Shown: in pieces, positions 52,324 through 63,770 of the stretch
Layout of the letters: every line of letters begins with the position of its first letter
How positions within the stretch are numbered: position 1 is the stretch's first letter
Assembly: GCA_029204225.1 (NCBI GenBank)
Contig: CM055113.1
Coordinates: 20,233,798 to 20,297,797 of the forward strand
Source of the DNA: Diphasiastrum complanatum
Taxonomy: Eukaryota; Streptophyta; Lycopodiopsida; Lycopodiales; Lycopodiaceae
Reading direction: 5' to 3'
Length of the DNA: 64,000 nt
The notes under the pieces: generated by a model
Seen by the model: only the letters and a program-made list of their open reading frames with translations
Databases searched by the model: none
Told to the model about the DNA's origin: nothing
Translations under genes and position numbers: made by a program

Positions 52324-52997
52324 TACGCCGATGCGATTATGAATCTGAGATACGACCTATCATATCTCAGGCTCATGAAGGCATTGGTGGTAGTCACTTC
52401 TCTACTGAAGCGACTGTTAAGATCATCCTCCAAGCAGGCTTATGGTGGCGATCACTGTTTAAGGATACATTTGCTATTATAAAAACATGTGATCATGATC
52501 ATGTTTGTCAACGAGCCAAGAAGATAGAAAAAGCTGACTTCACGTCGCTAATCCGAATTATAGAAGACGAAGATTTCCATAAATGGGATTTAGACTTTGT
52601 TGGGCCCATCAGCCCAGCAGCCAAAAATACTCAAGCTTGTTACATCTTTATTGCCACAGATTACGCTACCAAATGGGTTGAGGCTAGAGCCACAAAGGAC
52701 GCCAATGCAAAGATCATCGTGTGTTCTCTATATGAAAACATCATTATGTGTTTGGTTGTCCTAATCGAACCTGTTAGTAATAGAGATTCACACTTCTTAA
52801 ATGTAGTGGTTGACAATCACCTACACCATTACCTTGTTGTACATCGAAAAAGTACCCCCTACTATCCTCGATGTAATGGCCAAGCAGAATTCACTATAAG
52901 ACCATCTGCAAGATTCAGACGAAGATAGTTGAGACAAGTAGATCAGATTGGAAAACCAAGCTGTTGTTAGCTATCTGGGCACATCGTACCACTGCTC
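52324..52997 (+). pseudogene. Gypsy integrase remnant
   Basis: Plus-strand patches include the H2C2 region (HEGIGGSHFST, ILQAGLWWRSL, KTCDHDHVCQRAKK), then WDLDFVGPISPAAKNTQACY, DYATKWVEARATKDAN and SLYENIIMC. Several frames. It ends at CGTACCACT, the outer edge of block B. Confidence 0.75.
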
Positions 52998-53096
52998 ATC
53001 CACATCTGAGCCCTCGCCTTCTTCCCGAATGGCATCAGACATGGCTTATTTCAATGATGTGTATTCATCATTGGAGTAAAGTTCTCATCGTATCCA

Positions 53097-53740
53097 TCAT
53101 GTGAATCCAACGAGGAGCCAAATGATGAGCATATATTCAGTTGGTTGTTCTTGGACCTGACTTTTTAATCTTTTAAATCGTTCAATGCAGTCACGTACTT
53201 TATCATCTTTTGTCATTTTGATGTTACTCAACTTGACAAAAGGACTTTTGATCAAGCGAAATGGCTTGAATCGTTTGATAAATGCTTCCTGCAAGAGTGA
53301 CCAGTCTCGTTTATCTTCACGATCAAGCTCGATCGATCATGGTCAACGAGAAGAGCTATACCATGGCTTCTGGTGATGTCTTGCCAGAAACATCGCATTT
53401 GTTCTCAAAGACTTGAAGAAATCTTTGAGGGTCAGTGTTGTCATCATACTTAGGTAAATCTAACTTGGGAGTACATTTTTCAGCTTGCGAAACATTATTT
53501 GCAAAAGCTCTGTTTAAGTGAGCTCGTGCATGTGAAGATTCTACAGCATGAAAGTCTAGTCGATCGTATGGAGCTTCAAAACGCATGGGTTCCCATCTGT
53601 CAAATGGGTTGGTTGATGGCTCTTGGACTTGAAATTTCATCCTAGAATATCTATTGAATCGAGCCTGTTCGGTAGATGGAGAGACCATCTCTGATGCATA
53701 GTCCACTGTGGAATTCGGATCATAAGGACGATCCATAACA
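53097..53740 (-). pseudogene. Ty3/gypsy gag remnant
   Basis: The frame 53736-53356 starts MDRPYDPNSTVDYASEMVSP and has LDLPKYDDNTDPQRFLQVFE, the gag entry block. The next piece, 53294-53097, reads QEAFIKRFKPFRLIKSPFVK and DKVRDCIERFKRLKSQVQEQ. The ACTMWF-type middle is missing between them. Gypsy gag family is clear; it is dead. Confidence 0.75.
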
Positions 53741-53799
53741 AATCCAGAGTACCTTAGGATTGAGTGAGTAGGCCTCTTGGACTCTTTGGTAACTTGACT

Positions 53800-53801
<2 letters not shown>

Positions 53802-53834
<33 letters not shown>
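53802..53834 (+). repeat. (GT)n microsatellite
   Basis: About 16 GT repeats, then a T-run, just upstream (in gag sense) of the gag remnant. Confidence 0.9.
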
Positions 53835-53837
<3 letters not shown>

Positions 53838-54059
53838 TTTTAAATATTAGTCAGAGACAAATAATGTGGTGGTGTCCAAATGGCACAGTTGTTTTGATTT
53901 TTGGTGTTAGGGTTTTGCAATAAATTTGGAAAGAACTGTGGTATTTGGCAAACACTAAGACCTAGTCAAATAATAAAGTAGATGTTGTTTTGAAGTTGAC
54001 TTGGTTCAGGTTGGAAGTTGAAGCTCTCGATTGAGAGTTAATAGGGAATCCTCAGTTGA

Positions 54060-54720
54060 GAATTGATAGAAAGGTCCGGTGGTGAGCTGAGAGGGGTTCG
54101 GTCAAGATCAAATAAAGTACTTTGGTTGAGATCTGATAGAATATTTCAGTTGAGATCTAATAGAGTACTTCGGTTGAGATCCAACAGAACGCTTCGGTTG
54201 AGATCCAACAAAACGCTTCGGTTAAGATCTAACAGAACGCTTCGGTCGAGATCTAATGAAATGCTTTGGTCGAGATCCAACAGAATGCTTCGGTTGACAT
54301 CTAACAGAATGCTTCGGTCGAGATCAAGATGGAATGCTCCAGTCAAGATCTAACAGAAAGCCTCCGGTTGAGATATGATAGAAATCTTTGATTGAGATTT
54401 GATAGAAAGCTTCCGGTCGATATCTGACAAGATGTCTCTAGTCGAGATTTGAGAGAAGCCTCTGGTGAGATCTGACAGGATGTCTCCGGTCAAGATTTGA
54501 GAGAAGCCTCCGGTCGAGATCTGATAAGATGTCTCCGATCGAGATTTGACAGGTTGCTTCGGTTGAGACTAGATAGAAAGCTTCCAGTTGAGATCTTACA
54601 GGATGCCTCCAATCGAGATGTAACTGAAAGGCACCGGTTGAGATGCGACAGAAGGTCTATGGTCGAGATGTCAACTGAAAGGCCCGGGTGAGATCTGATC
54701 GATGAGCATCGGTTGAGGGT
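54060..54720 (+). repeat. Long tandem array of a 24-25 bp unit
   Basis: About 26 imperfect units of the type CGCTTCGGTTGAGATCCAACAG. Units in 54180-54330 are most alike (24 bp each) and drift toward TCTCCGGTCGAGATTTGA to the right. It lies in the leader position of the gag remnant at 53097-53740. Leu/Arg/Ser-rich frames over it are artefacts. Confidence 0.9.
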
Positions 54721-55130
54721 TAACTCAAGACTTGGCAAGATATTCCTAGTAGCGTTTCGGTCAAGAGTTGGTGTGTAGTTTTAATAGGTGAATGAAACAA
54801 GGTTTCATCCAGTCCAGATGAGAGTTGTGGAGCTCGGCTAGGTAAGGAGCATGAAGCCTCGGGCGAAAATAGAGCTATACATCAGTCAAGACCAAAGTGA
54901 CGAGCTCGGTAATGATGTGTGTGGGAGACTTCAAAGCGATGGTTTGGCAGCACAGATCGAAAAGGTTTGATGTTGATAAGTGTCTGTATAGCTGTGGAAA
55001 TGGCACCAAATGTTCACAGATTCCAGCTGAATCTGTGAACACATTTTTTTATTCTTACTTCTTTCTTACTTCAAGTGGTTACCGCTCTGAAAACCGGGTG
55101 TTTCTGCCCATTTCCAACAACCAGTTCTTC
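54721..55130. other. Spacer with no recognised gene
   Basis: Contains single degenerate GTCGAG units and a possible gypsy LTR end, but no clear boundary. Nothing else identified. Confidence 0.4.
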
Positions 55131-55267
55131 ATTAATGACCATGTCCTTGACCATACTATTATGATGCATATACAAGATCGACCTCATGTTTAAATGTCCT
55201 AATCTTTGATGCCAGACATGAGCATCAGAATTACTCACCAAAATGGTAGTAAGTGCATATTCATGAC

Positions 55268-55645
55268 TCAAGATATATAAATTAATTTGTAGTTGCCCAT
55301 ATAAATTGTTGAAGCATCAATCCCAAATAGTAAAAATACATTCCAAAGCTGAACCAAAGATTTGATGTTTCGATTGTTCCAAATAACCATTGATGAACAA
55401 TCACTGTTGACATTACTCAATAAAAGATTCACTGAGTTAGTATCCACTGAGCAATGCAAACTTCTCCAAAGAAACTGATACAAATTGCTGGTATATTTTA
55501 AAGTCAGTTTCCGATAGAGTTTTGGTTGACTCAGAGAACATTCCCAGTCATTATTCACATCCATGCATTCTGGATAAGCGCATGAATTAGATATTGACAA
55601 TTGAGTTCTAGAGAATTCATAGGGGATCTGAATCTTGACTTCCAT
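55268..55645 (-). pseudogene. Acidic retroelement ORF, copy 3 (C-terminal part)
   Basis: 125 codons covering SRTQLSISNSCAYPECMDV, NNDWECSLSQPKLYRKLT, FLWRSLHCSVDTNSVNLLL and NSDCSSMVIWNNRN. The N-terminal half seen in copies 1 and 2 is deleted. A copia pre-integrase scrap (55131-55271) abuts its end, as in copy 1. Confidence 0.5.
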
Positions 55646-55659
55646 CTAATCCTGACTTT

Positions 55660-56060
55660 TACCATCTATTGATGGAACTTGATTCGGATTTTGAATTGGA
55701 CATTTGTTGCCTACAACTGTATTTGGATCTGGGACTTGACTTTCATTGTCACTTTGCTCATCTGACTCATTGTCCTCGCTTCGCTCATCCGCTTCGTCGT
55801 TGTCACTTTGCTCATCAGACTCATTGTTGGGATCATCTTCATCTTCAGAAGTTTCTTTCTTTCATGCACGTGCGGTTGTCGATCCACTGTTGCTTTAGTG
55901 TATACACTCACTTTTTGAATCCGCATCTTCATTTTCTCGAACCACCTGGATTGTTCTTCTTTCCTTCCAGTAGTTAAGTCTTTGTTCTTGTTGCTCGTAC
56001 TTTAATTCATATTCTAGTTTTGATCTATCAGATCTAGCTACTGTCAAATTTTTGAAAGAT
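55660..56060 (-). pseudogene. Gag C-terminal tail, frameshifted (block A copy)
   Basis: Counterpart of 2500-2880, with ELKYEQQEQRLNYWKE and a shifted DE-rich continuation. Confidence 0.45.
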
Positions 56061-56247
56061 TCTCTTACAATTTTCCATTGGTTTTGAGAAATTCTTATTT
56101 CTAGAAGCGTTGCAGATCAAGATCTTTTTTTCAAAATCAAAATCTAATTGAAATCAAGTGATAAAGTTTTTTCCAATCTGATCAGAGATAGGAGTTAATT
56201 GAAAAGTCTAGAACCAATCTCATTGTTTCTTGAAGTGATTTGGAAGA

Positions 56248-56757
56248 ATGGCTGATTTAGATAATGAACCTGATTTACCTGATCCTCCGATTGTTGCTTC
56301 ACAAGTTATTGTTAGAAGATCACCTCGTCTAGAGTTACCAAAGTATAATGGGTTGTATGATCCAGTCAGATTTCTCAAAATCTTTTTTGAATCATGTGAG
56401 GTTTATGGCGAAGTTTTTTCACAAAATAAACTTAAGCTATTTCCTATGGCCTTAACATGAGCAACACAAGATTGGCTTTACAACTAGGATGAGACTAAAC
56501 GTATGGATCGAGAAGTGGTTAAAGCTAGCCTAATCACAACATTTGAACATAGAAATTTTTTGGAAGATCCTTTTCTACTTTTAAGTAAAACTAAAATGGA
56601 AAAGAAAGAAAAGGTGCGAGAGTATATTGAACGGGTCAAGCATCTAAGATTAGAGTGTGATCCTGAACTAATAAATAATGACGCTATGATTATGTGGTTT
56701 TTAGCAGGTCTATACACTACAACAAGACACACAATTTCCAACGTTTTTTTGACCATT
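56248..56757 (+). pseudogene. Ty3/gypsy gag remnant (block A copy)
   Basis: MADLDNEPDLPDPP, LELPKYNGLYDPVRFLKIF, a stop after ALT, QDWLYN, a stop, then ASLITTFEHRNF and VREYIERVKHLRLE. The stops match those at 3291 and 3318. Confidence 0.75.
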
Positions 56758-57012
56758 TTTTTTGAAGAGAGAATTTTAAATGAATCGCGGGGGAGTGGAA
56801 TGCTCGAGCGTCGAGTCCGACATTTGTCCTTGGTATAAGCCTTGCAGATTTCACTGTCTTTTTCAAAGATTTCTAGGGAGGGTTATACAGAGGGTTATAA
56901 AGAACGTTATAGAGAGGGTTATAGGGAGGGTCAAGCAGGCCAAGATGCATTCCAAAATACTCTGTTCACCGAGAGTAATATCATGACTGATGAAAAAAAG
57001 GCCCCTTGGTAT
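56715..57012 (+). mobile_element. CACTA-end-like repeat, unit 1 (block A copy)
   Basis: Starts CACTACAACAAGA inside the gag and ends near GGCCCCTTGG. Here the GGTTATAGAGAGGG repeats are more regular (GYREGYREG if read in the plus frame). Confidence 0.5.
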
Positions 57013-57370
57013 AAACCATGGTATGTTACAGAATGTAAATGGATCTCACTTTTGAAAATTGTTGTCTATCAACGAACTAAATTCCAATTTCTATCAACAA
57101 TAGTTGCCATATCCACAAGTGAATAAAGAAATTTATGTATCACAAAAATATCATGACCACAATTTGTGTACTCACAAGCGTCGACTTCTTGTTTGATGTC
57201 AACTAGTCAAATAATAAAGTGTGATTGCATCTATGAGCAATCTGATTGATATTATCATGAGTTGAAATAAATTGGACTGTCACACTTATTCATTTGGTGG
57301 TTACTCGTTATCATTTGCCGCATCATCATGCAACAAATCTGCCAATCCAAATGAGTCTATATCTAATTCT

Positions 57371-57665
57371 CACTACAACAAGATGGCAATTTCCAGCGCT
57401 TTTTTTGAGTATTTTTTTGTAAAGATAGAATTTAAAATGAGCCGCGGGCGGAGCGGAAAGCTCAAGCGTCGGGTCCGGCATCTGGCCTCGATATAAGCCT
57501 TGAAAATTTTAACGTGTTTTTCAAAGATTTATAGGGAGGGTTATAGGAAGAAGAAAGGTTATAGAGAGGGTTATAGGGAGGGGAGGGTCAAGCAAGCCAA
57601 GAGGCATTCCAAAATACTTTGCTCATTGAGGGTAATAGCGTGACTGATGAAAAAAAGGCCCCTTG
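57371..57665 (+). mobile_element. CACTA-end-like repeat, unit 2 (block A copy)
   Basis: CACTACAACAAGATGGC...TTTCCAGCG with the AAAATGAGCCGCGGGCGG block; slightly shortened relative to 4206-4510. Confidence 0.5.
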
Positions 57666-59709
57666 GTTTATGGATAGATGAGTAGAGAAAGCTTTCATTA
57701 CTCGTAAGAAGGAACTAAAATTTCAATAGGCATTACTGCCTCTTGACCATAAATGAGGTGGAAGGGTGTGACCCATCTAGTGACCTTCTTGGGAGTGGTA
57801 CGATGTGCCCAGATAGCTAACAACAGCTTGGTTTTCCAATCTGATCTACTTGTCTCAACTATCTTCGTCTGAATCTTGCAGATGGTCTTATAGTGAATTC
57901 TGCTTGGCCATTACATCGAGGATAGTAGGGGGTACTTTTTCGATGTACAACAAGGTAATGGTGTAAGAGATTATCAACCACTACATTTAAAAAGTGTGAA
58001 TCTCTATTACTAACAGGCTCGATTAGGACAACCAAACACATAATGATGTTTTCATATAGAGAACACGCGATGATCTTTGCATTGGCGTCCTTTGTGGCTC
58101 TAGCCTCAACCCATTTGGTAGCGTAATCTGTGGCAATAAAGATGTAACAAGCTTGAGTGTTTTTGGCTGCTGGGTTGATGGGCCCAACAAAGTCTAAATC
58201 CCGTTTATGGAAATCTTCGTCTTCTATAATTGGGATTAGCGGCGTGAAGTCAGCTTTTTCTGTCTTCTTGGCTCGTTGACAAACATGATCATGATGACAT
58301 GTTTTTATAATAGCAAATGTATCCTTAAACAGTGATCGCCACCATAACCCTGCTCGGAGGATGATCTTAACAGTCGCTTCAGTAGAGAAGTGACTACCAC
58401 CAATGCCTTCATGAGCCTGAGATATGATAGGTCGTATCTCAGATTCATAATCGCATCGGCGTATTATTCCGTCAGCATCCCTTCTATATAACTGTCCCGC
58501 GATAAGTTGAAAAAGTCCACTTTTATTAAAAAATTGCTTTTGGCTACTTGACTTAGTTCTTTTTTAAGTCGGCGGACAGTGGTAAGGAGTTGAGTAATTT
58601 CCTCAGCCCAAAGTGGAGTGGCATCAATCCGAAAAAGACATGCATCAAGTACTTCATTGTTGATTGGGATATCGGCCTTTTCAGCATTTGGAAGTGGGGA
58701 CATGTGGTCTGCTATGAAGTGTTGTGTGTCTTTTCTTATGACTACCCAGAAGGTGAATTCCTCAAGGATTAACAGCCATCGAGCTATTCGTCTGGTTTTA
58801 CATGATTTATTTACAATATATAATAGGGCTTGATGGTCTATGTAAAATGCAAAGGTTTGGCCTAGCAAATAATGTTGCAATTGTTGTACGGCGTAGACAT
58901 GGCTAGTACTTCACGTTCGATTGTTGTATAGTTTACTTCAACAGGCACCACTTGTCTGCTCAAGAAACGTATCAGAAAATCTTTGTTATACCCGTGTGGT
59001 TGTGCTAGGATACCGCCAATAGCATACTTACTTGTGTATGTATGCACATGGAATTCCTTCGTGTAATCAGGAGAACATAGTATTGGCACGGTGGTGAGAG
59101 TGGTCTTGAGTTCCTCAAAAGCTTTTATTTGTTCCTTGGTCCACCTAGGGTCAACCACAACCAAATAAAGGAGCCGTGCCTTGCCGACATAGTCTATTAT
59201 GAAGATGCGATAGTAGTTAGTATGGCCTAGGAAAACGTACACTTCCTTCACGGTCGCAAGTAAGGGTATCTCAACTATAGCTTTGATTTTAGAAGGATCG
59301 GTAGAAATACCGTCCTTTGATATGTTTGAGTACAACCCCACGGGTTACCTAGATTTGGCACTTCTCAGGGTTTAGTGATATTCCAAACCGTTGACAACGA
59401 ATTAAGATCTCTTCAAGTGCTTCGAGGTATTTTTCTGCTGAAGAATGCACCTCTAGATCATCAAGACAAATCTCGACGATGCAGTGGAGCAAATCTTGAA
59501 ACGCCATTTGCATGACGCATTGGAACGTGGAAGGGGCATTGCATAGGGCAAAAGTTATTAATTGTAGCATAAATGCCATATTCAGTGGCGAAAGCCATCT
59601 TGTGTAGATCCTTAGGGGCTATCTAGACTAGGAAATAGCCACTAAATCCATCTAAAAAGTTGAAAGCCTCAACTCCTGCCATTTTCTCTAGAATTTGTGT
59701 TGTTAAGGG
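57666..59709 (-). pseudogene. Gypsy RT palm-RNase H-integrase remnant (block A copy)
   Basis: From 59709 down: LTTQILEKMAGVEAFNFLDGF, ALCNAPSTFQCVMQ, IVEICLDDLEVHS (the catalytic Tyr of YLDD is changed to Cys), FLGHTNYYRIFIIDY, EFHVHTYTSKYAIGG, FAFYIDHQALLYIVNK, then integrase patches down to 57670. Frame slips match 4511-6540. The Y-to-C change in the active site is private to this copy. Confidence 0.85.
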
Positions 59710-60437
59710 TGTGAAGATTTTAGCACGTGTGAACTTCACCACACACCCTACAAGATCTTACTGAGGTGTTGTGATTGCACAAGATTGATCAAAAAATAGT
59801 ATGCTTGAAAAATCTAAGCAAGAGCACAATGGCATACATCTGATGAAAAAATCTAACTCTTCACTATGAGAAATGAATGTCAGAAATAATTCTAAGTGTT
59901 CAGTATGGAAAAAAGAGACTGCTCTCGGGTAGAGAGAGAAAATCATACATAGAAACTGGGGTAGAGAGAGAATGAGTCCAAAACACCAAAATCTCAATAT
60001 TCACAATATGGCAAAACATGCTCAGCTTTTCCTACATGAGAGAGACTCGAATTCCTACAGTGGAGTTGCATGGAAAGTCCACTTAATTGAACTAATTCAC
60101 CTACCAGAGATCCACATGTGTAACTGCATGCATGTATGGTGCATATACTACATGTCAACTCATAAAATTGCCTAGACATATGTAGATCACAGAAACTACT
60201 TTGCATGTTGCATGCACTGATTGCATGTGGCTTGCATGCATTCAGTAAGACTTTGCATGCTATCAAAACATCTGCATGTCATTACAGCTGAACCTATCTA
60301 ACTCAAATCCGAGCTACACTAGAAGGATATGTGTTCAATTCACACTCCTTATATGTACAACATAAGATCTAGTGGAAATTATCATGGTCATGACCCCAAA
60401 CTCAAGATAGGAAGATAATATTTTAATAAACTTCACA
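59710..60437 (-). mobile_element. Solo LTR copy 3 with target duplications
   Basis: 728 bp, minus strand, flanked by AAGGG (plus) at 59705-59709 and 60438-60442, in the same RT codons as the other copies. The RY (CATGCA) cluster is at about 60060-60275. Confidence 0.9.
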
Positions 60438-60748
60438 AAGGGCAACGGGAAATGGTCTTTTTTAGTAACCGCGTTAAGATTCTTGAGGTCAACGCAGATA
60501 CGAAGCTTGCCATTTTTCTTGGGCACCAACACAATGGGCGATACCCAATCCGTATGTTGGACTTCATAAATGAAGCCAACATCAAGCAGCTTCTTAATAT
60601 CCTCATCGATCCTTTCTCGATAAACATGGTTACAACGGTAAGGCTTAGCCCAAATAGGCTTAGAGTTTTCCTTGAGTGGAATGGTATGGACTGTTACTTT
60701 TTTACAAAGGAAATGGTGGTGCCTCACAAAACGTAATCTGTGGGGCAA
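60438..60748 (-). pseudogene. Gypsy RT N-terminal fragment (block A copy)
   Basis: One open minus frame with VHTIPLKENSKPIWAKPYRC, HTDWVSPIVLVPKKNGKLRI and VTKKDHFPLPF. It is the cleanest copy of this RT part. Confidence 0.85.
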
Positions 60749-60749
60749 A

Positions 60750-61140
60750 TTTTTTTTCGGACGTTGGAAGGTGCACGTAAAAAAATTTACTTTTTTTTAC
60801 ATGCAACTTACCTTCCGCCCGGAAGGTACATGTAAAAAATATTTTTTGTCAAAAAAAAAATGTAAAAACAGAATTCACGCAAGGGAAGGGCCGGCTCCTC
60901 TGCCCTTCCGCCTGCGGAAGAATGTGCGCCCTCCGGCCTCCACCCTCGGGGGCACAATCTTTCGGTATCTATCTAAAAAATTCTTGGGGGGGGGAGGTCC
61001 TACTCCGAGGCCCTTCCGCCGCAGAAGAATGTGTAAAAATTTAGCTACTTGTTTATGATTGGACGCCAGATACATGATTACGAGTTGAAGACCGTCATGC
61101 GTTTTCGTAGAGAACGTCTCGTCTCTGCAGAGAACGTTCT
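60750..61140 (+). repeat. R hairpin module, copy f
   Basis: CGGACGTTGGAAGGTGCACG half-stem, TTACCTTCCGCCCGGAAGG stem, GGAAGGGCCGGCTCC block, a G9 tract at 60986-60994, and the CTCTGCAGAGAACGTTCTT end. It is followed by 75 bp of copia integrase and then unrelated DNA. Confidence 0.7.
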
Positions 61141-61220
61141 TAGAACTCTAGATTAGAACGTTCTTCACCTCGATCTATTCTGATATGCTTCACCTTCCTG
61201 CCTGTGCATCTCTCAGCCCA

Positions 61221-61845
61221 ATAAAAATCTACTCTCCGTTGGTGTCGTTACTAATCAAAAGTAGAAAGTAGAGTTTGCGCATGATCATTCCTTTGTAAAG
61301 GACATGAACAAGAAGTTCAAAGTCATTGCGGATGGTACAATAGAGCCCAAGACAAAATTGTATAGCTACAATTAAGGGGCAACATTATGCCTATTATAGC
61401 CTAGGAGGCTGGTCTTGTGCTTGTGATTGCTTGGGTACCAAAAAAACATAAAACAAAAATACTTATTCGAGCTAGGCAAAACACTCGAAATGGGGGGGAG
61501 AGGAGGGGTTGAGTTTATGATTTTGGACTCAAGTTTGTGAGGCATTATTCTTATTGGCCAAGATAACATCATTCTTATCCTCCAAGATAGCATTAATCTA
61601 TGTTCTTGTGGTGGAAGTATTACATATTCACATTCTATGAGATTACCCCAAGGTGTGAATAACTACCCATCATAAATTTCATGTAATAAGTATTGGCAAC
61701 ATATCCAATGATGTTGTAAAGTGGGACTAAGAACAGTTTGACAAAGCCAAATACTGGACCAAAATCCATGACAATCTCACCATCCAATGTTCTAAAAAGC
61801 CAACAAAATGTAGGAATGGAACTTGCATCTTTCTCACATACTAGA
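61221..61845. other. Stretch without recognisable gene
   Basis: The segment 61225-61375 has patches (LLSVGVVTNQK-like, SFVKDMNKKFKVIADGT) that may be copia scraps on the plus strand. A GGGGGGGAGAGGAGGGG tract is at 61491-61506. No gene called. Confidence 0.4.
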
Positions 61846-61847
61846 TT

Positions 61848-62965
61848 TCACAATAAAGTTAACTTTGGCAAAAAATAATCACTTTTTTTAAATGCACAAA
61901 CGTTTTTGTTTGTTGTTTCTTGATAATCCACTCCTTGGACTTGAGTGAATCCTTTGGCCACTAGCCGTGCTTTCCATTTAGCAATGGAACCATCAGAGTT
62001 GATCTTCTTCTTGAAGATCCACTTGTTGTCGATAACTCTCTTGTGAGTGACAAAGTCGACCAATGTCCAGGTCTGATTCGTCAAAAGTGAGTTGTACTCG
62101 CTTTCCATAGCTTCTTGCCACTTCACAGCATCCTTGGAGCTAGGCTCTCTGGTTCATCTGATGAAGTCTAGAATGATTGAGGTGTATACCTCTCAGGAAC
62201 TGTCCGAGTCCATGGGGATCTGTGGACGTTTGGTTGACCAGGATGCGATGATGCTTCTTCTTGAATTTCTCCAGATCTGCTCGAGCTAGCTTGGTCTGGT
62301 CTGATGACAGGTATTGTCGGCTGCTCGGCTTCTATAGCTATAGCTGTAGGTTCTGTGGAAGGAATATTAACGTTGAAAGAATCCATGCTACGTAAAATAG
62401 GATGAAATGACATAGCATCATTTATCGATGGTTGTTTGAAATTATAGTATGTATGTTCTTGAAATATTACATCCCTAGAGACAAATACTACATTGGTGGA
62501 TCATCCCATAAACTTTATAAGCTTTATGTTCATCGGGATAGCCAATGAAAATACATTTATTTGTCCTATGATCCAGCTTCTTCCTAAGTTGTTTAGGAAT
62601 GTGAACAAAACATATAGAACCAAATATTTTTAAATGCCTGACACTAGGCTTGTGCCCATGCCAAACTTCATGAGGAATTTTGTTGTTGACGGCTTTGGTG
62701 CTGGATCTGTTCTTCACGTAACAGGTTGTGGCAGTAGCTTTTGCCCAGAACTTTGTAGGTAGGTGTGCTTGATGTAGCATGGATCTGGCTGAGTTCAGAA
62801 GAGTTTGATTCTTCCTTTCTGCAATCCCGTTTGTTGAGGTGAATAGAAAGTGGCGAACTGTCTTCTAATACCATGTTCAGCCATGTAGTCGGACATCTCA
62901 TTAGAGAGGTATTCGCCGCCACCATCAGTTCGGAGTGCCTTCACTTTTGTAGATGTTTGTGTCTC
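61848..62965 (-). pseudogene. Ty1/copia integrase and RT remnant
   Basis: From 62965 down: AMAETQTSTKVKAL, DGGGEYLSNEMSDYM, integrase end HLPTKFWAKATATTCYVKNR, HEVWHGHKPSVRHLKIFGSI, KCIFIGYPDEHKAYK; linker with SSRSGEIQEEASSHPGQ; RT start WQEAMESEYNSLLTNQTWTL, KWIFKKKINSDGSIAKWKAR. RT ends at about 61900. Same family as 16747-18735 and more complete at the integrase-linker junction. Confidence 0.85.
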
Positions 62966-63285
62966 AGCCATGTCCTAGAATCTCAAGAAGCTCGATGAGG
63001 TCGAACAAGGATACCTTGTCGGGTATGACAACCATTCGTCATATACTACAGGATCTATATGCTAGAGACGAATCAAGTGAAGATAGTCAAAGACGTCAAG
63101 TTTGATGAAACTAGAACAATGGTCGATGAATGATTAGCCGCTATGAAGTCTTAGGAAAGCAGTACTACGACCTGCCAACCATGACAGAGGGAGCAGAACC
63201 TGAACACTCAGACAAAGATGTTCGAATCCCACATCAATTGTCTAAGAATCGGCTTATGAAAATCTGACTAGATCCTGTTGCAAAA
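62966..63285 (+). pseudogene. Plus-strand copia integrase end and linker
   Basis: NLKKLDEVEQGYLVGYDNHS, then in another frame NQVKIVKDVKFDETRTMVDE and PTMTEGAEPEHSDKDVRIPH. These are the integrase C-terminal and linker blocks of a copia on the plus strand, joined head to head with the minus-strand remnant exactly as at 18.73 kb. Confidence 0.7.
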
Positions 63286-63289
63286 CAAC

Positions 63290-63729
63290 CAAAAGGACAC
63301 CTGTGGAGAAAAACCACCCATCCAAACCTAGATCCCTGCTGGAGTTTCCTCATGGACCTAGCCCCCAAGCCATAGTGAAGAACACAAGAGAGGAGAGGAG
63401 AAACTGGCTCAAGAATCTAAATTCACAATAGGGAGATGGGCGAGTTTCCATAGGATATATTCTCTCCAAGAGAGAGAGAATATTCTCTCTAGGATTCCCA
63501 TGCAGCCTATATTGAACTATCGACTTCCTATTATTGCATTAAAATAGTCATTCACTATGCATGTGCTCCTATGTCCACTTATAGGTTTGGGCCCTCATAT
63601 GATTATTAATTACTTTATAGGCCAAGCCTAGAATGACAAGGCATAACCAATAACCATATGCACCTGGAGTGATTGGCTAACCATGTCAGGAACTATTTTT
63701 ATTCCCTTATATAGGACATGGATGTAACA
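63290..63729 (-). mobile_element. Gypsy 3' LTR (minus strand)
   Basis: On the minus strand it starts TGTTACATCCATGTCC and has CCTATATAAGGGAATAA within the first 40 bases, unusually close to the LTR start for a TATA box. The far boundary near 63290 is uncertain. Stem AATATTCTCTCT against AGAGAGAATATT at about 63458-63496. Confidence 0.55.
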
Positions 63730-63732
63730 TTA

Positions 63733-63746
63733 TTCCCCCCTTAAAC
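63733..63746 (-). other. Gypsy polypurine tract
   Basis: The minus strand reads TTTAAGGGGGGAA just before the TG of the LTR. Confidence 0.7.
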
Positions 63747-63770
63747 CAGTTATGCCGTCAGAACGAGTAA

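Larger units (their letters stand above)
47394..52997 (-). repeat. Large inverted block B, copy at 47-53 kb
   Basis: Inverted partner of 4663-10865. It is 5.6 kb because the copia LTR-PBS-gag part is deleted near 48.28 kb. It keeps an intact solo LTR with both target duplications. Confidence 0.8.
55131..61220 (+). repeat. Large segmental block A, copy at 55-61 kb
   Basis: Direct copy of 1510-8034, 6.1 kb long because of a 460-bp deletion in the acidic ORF. It begins ATTAATGACCATGTCC in copia pre-integrase and ends at CTCTCAG in copia integrase. Confidence 0.8.

Noticed and set aside
54063-54353. Arg/Leu/Ser repeat protein of 96 codons
   Set aside because: Frame over the 24-bp tandem array; a unit length divisible by three keeps any frame open.
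54060-54720. CRISPR-like array
   Set aside because: Units are contiguous with no unique spacers, and the genome is eukaryotic.
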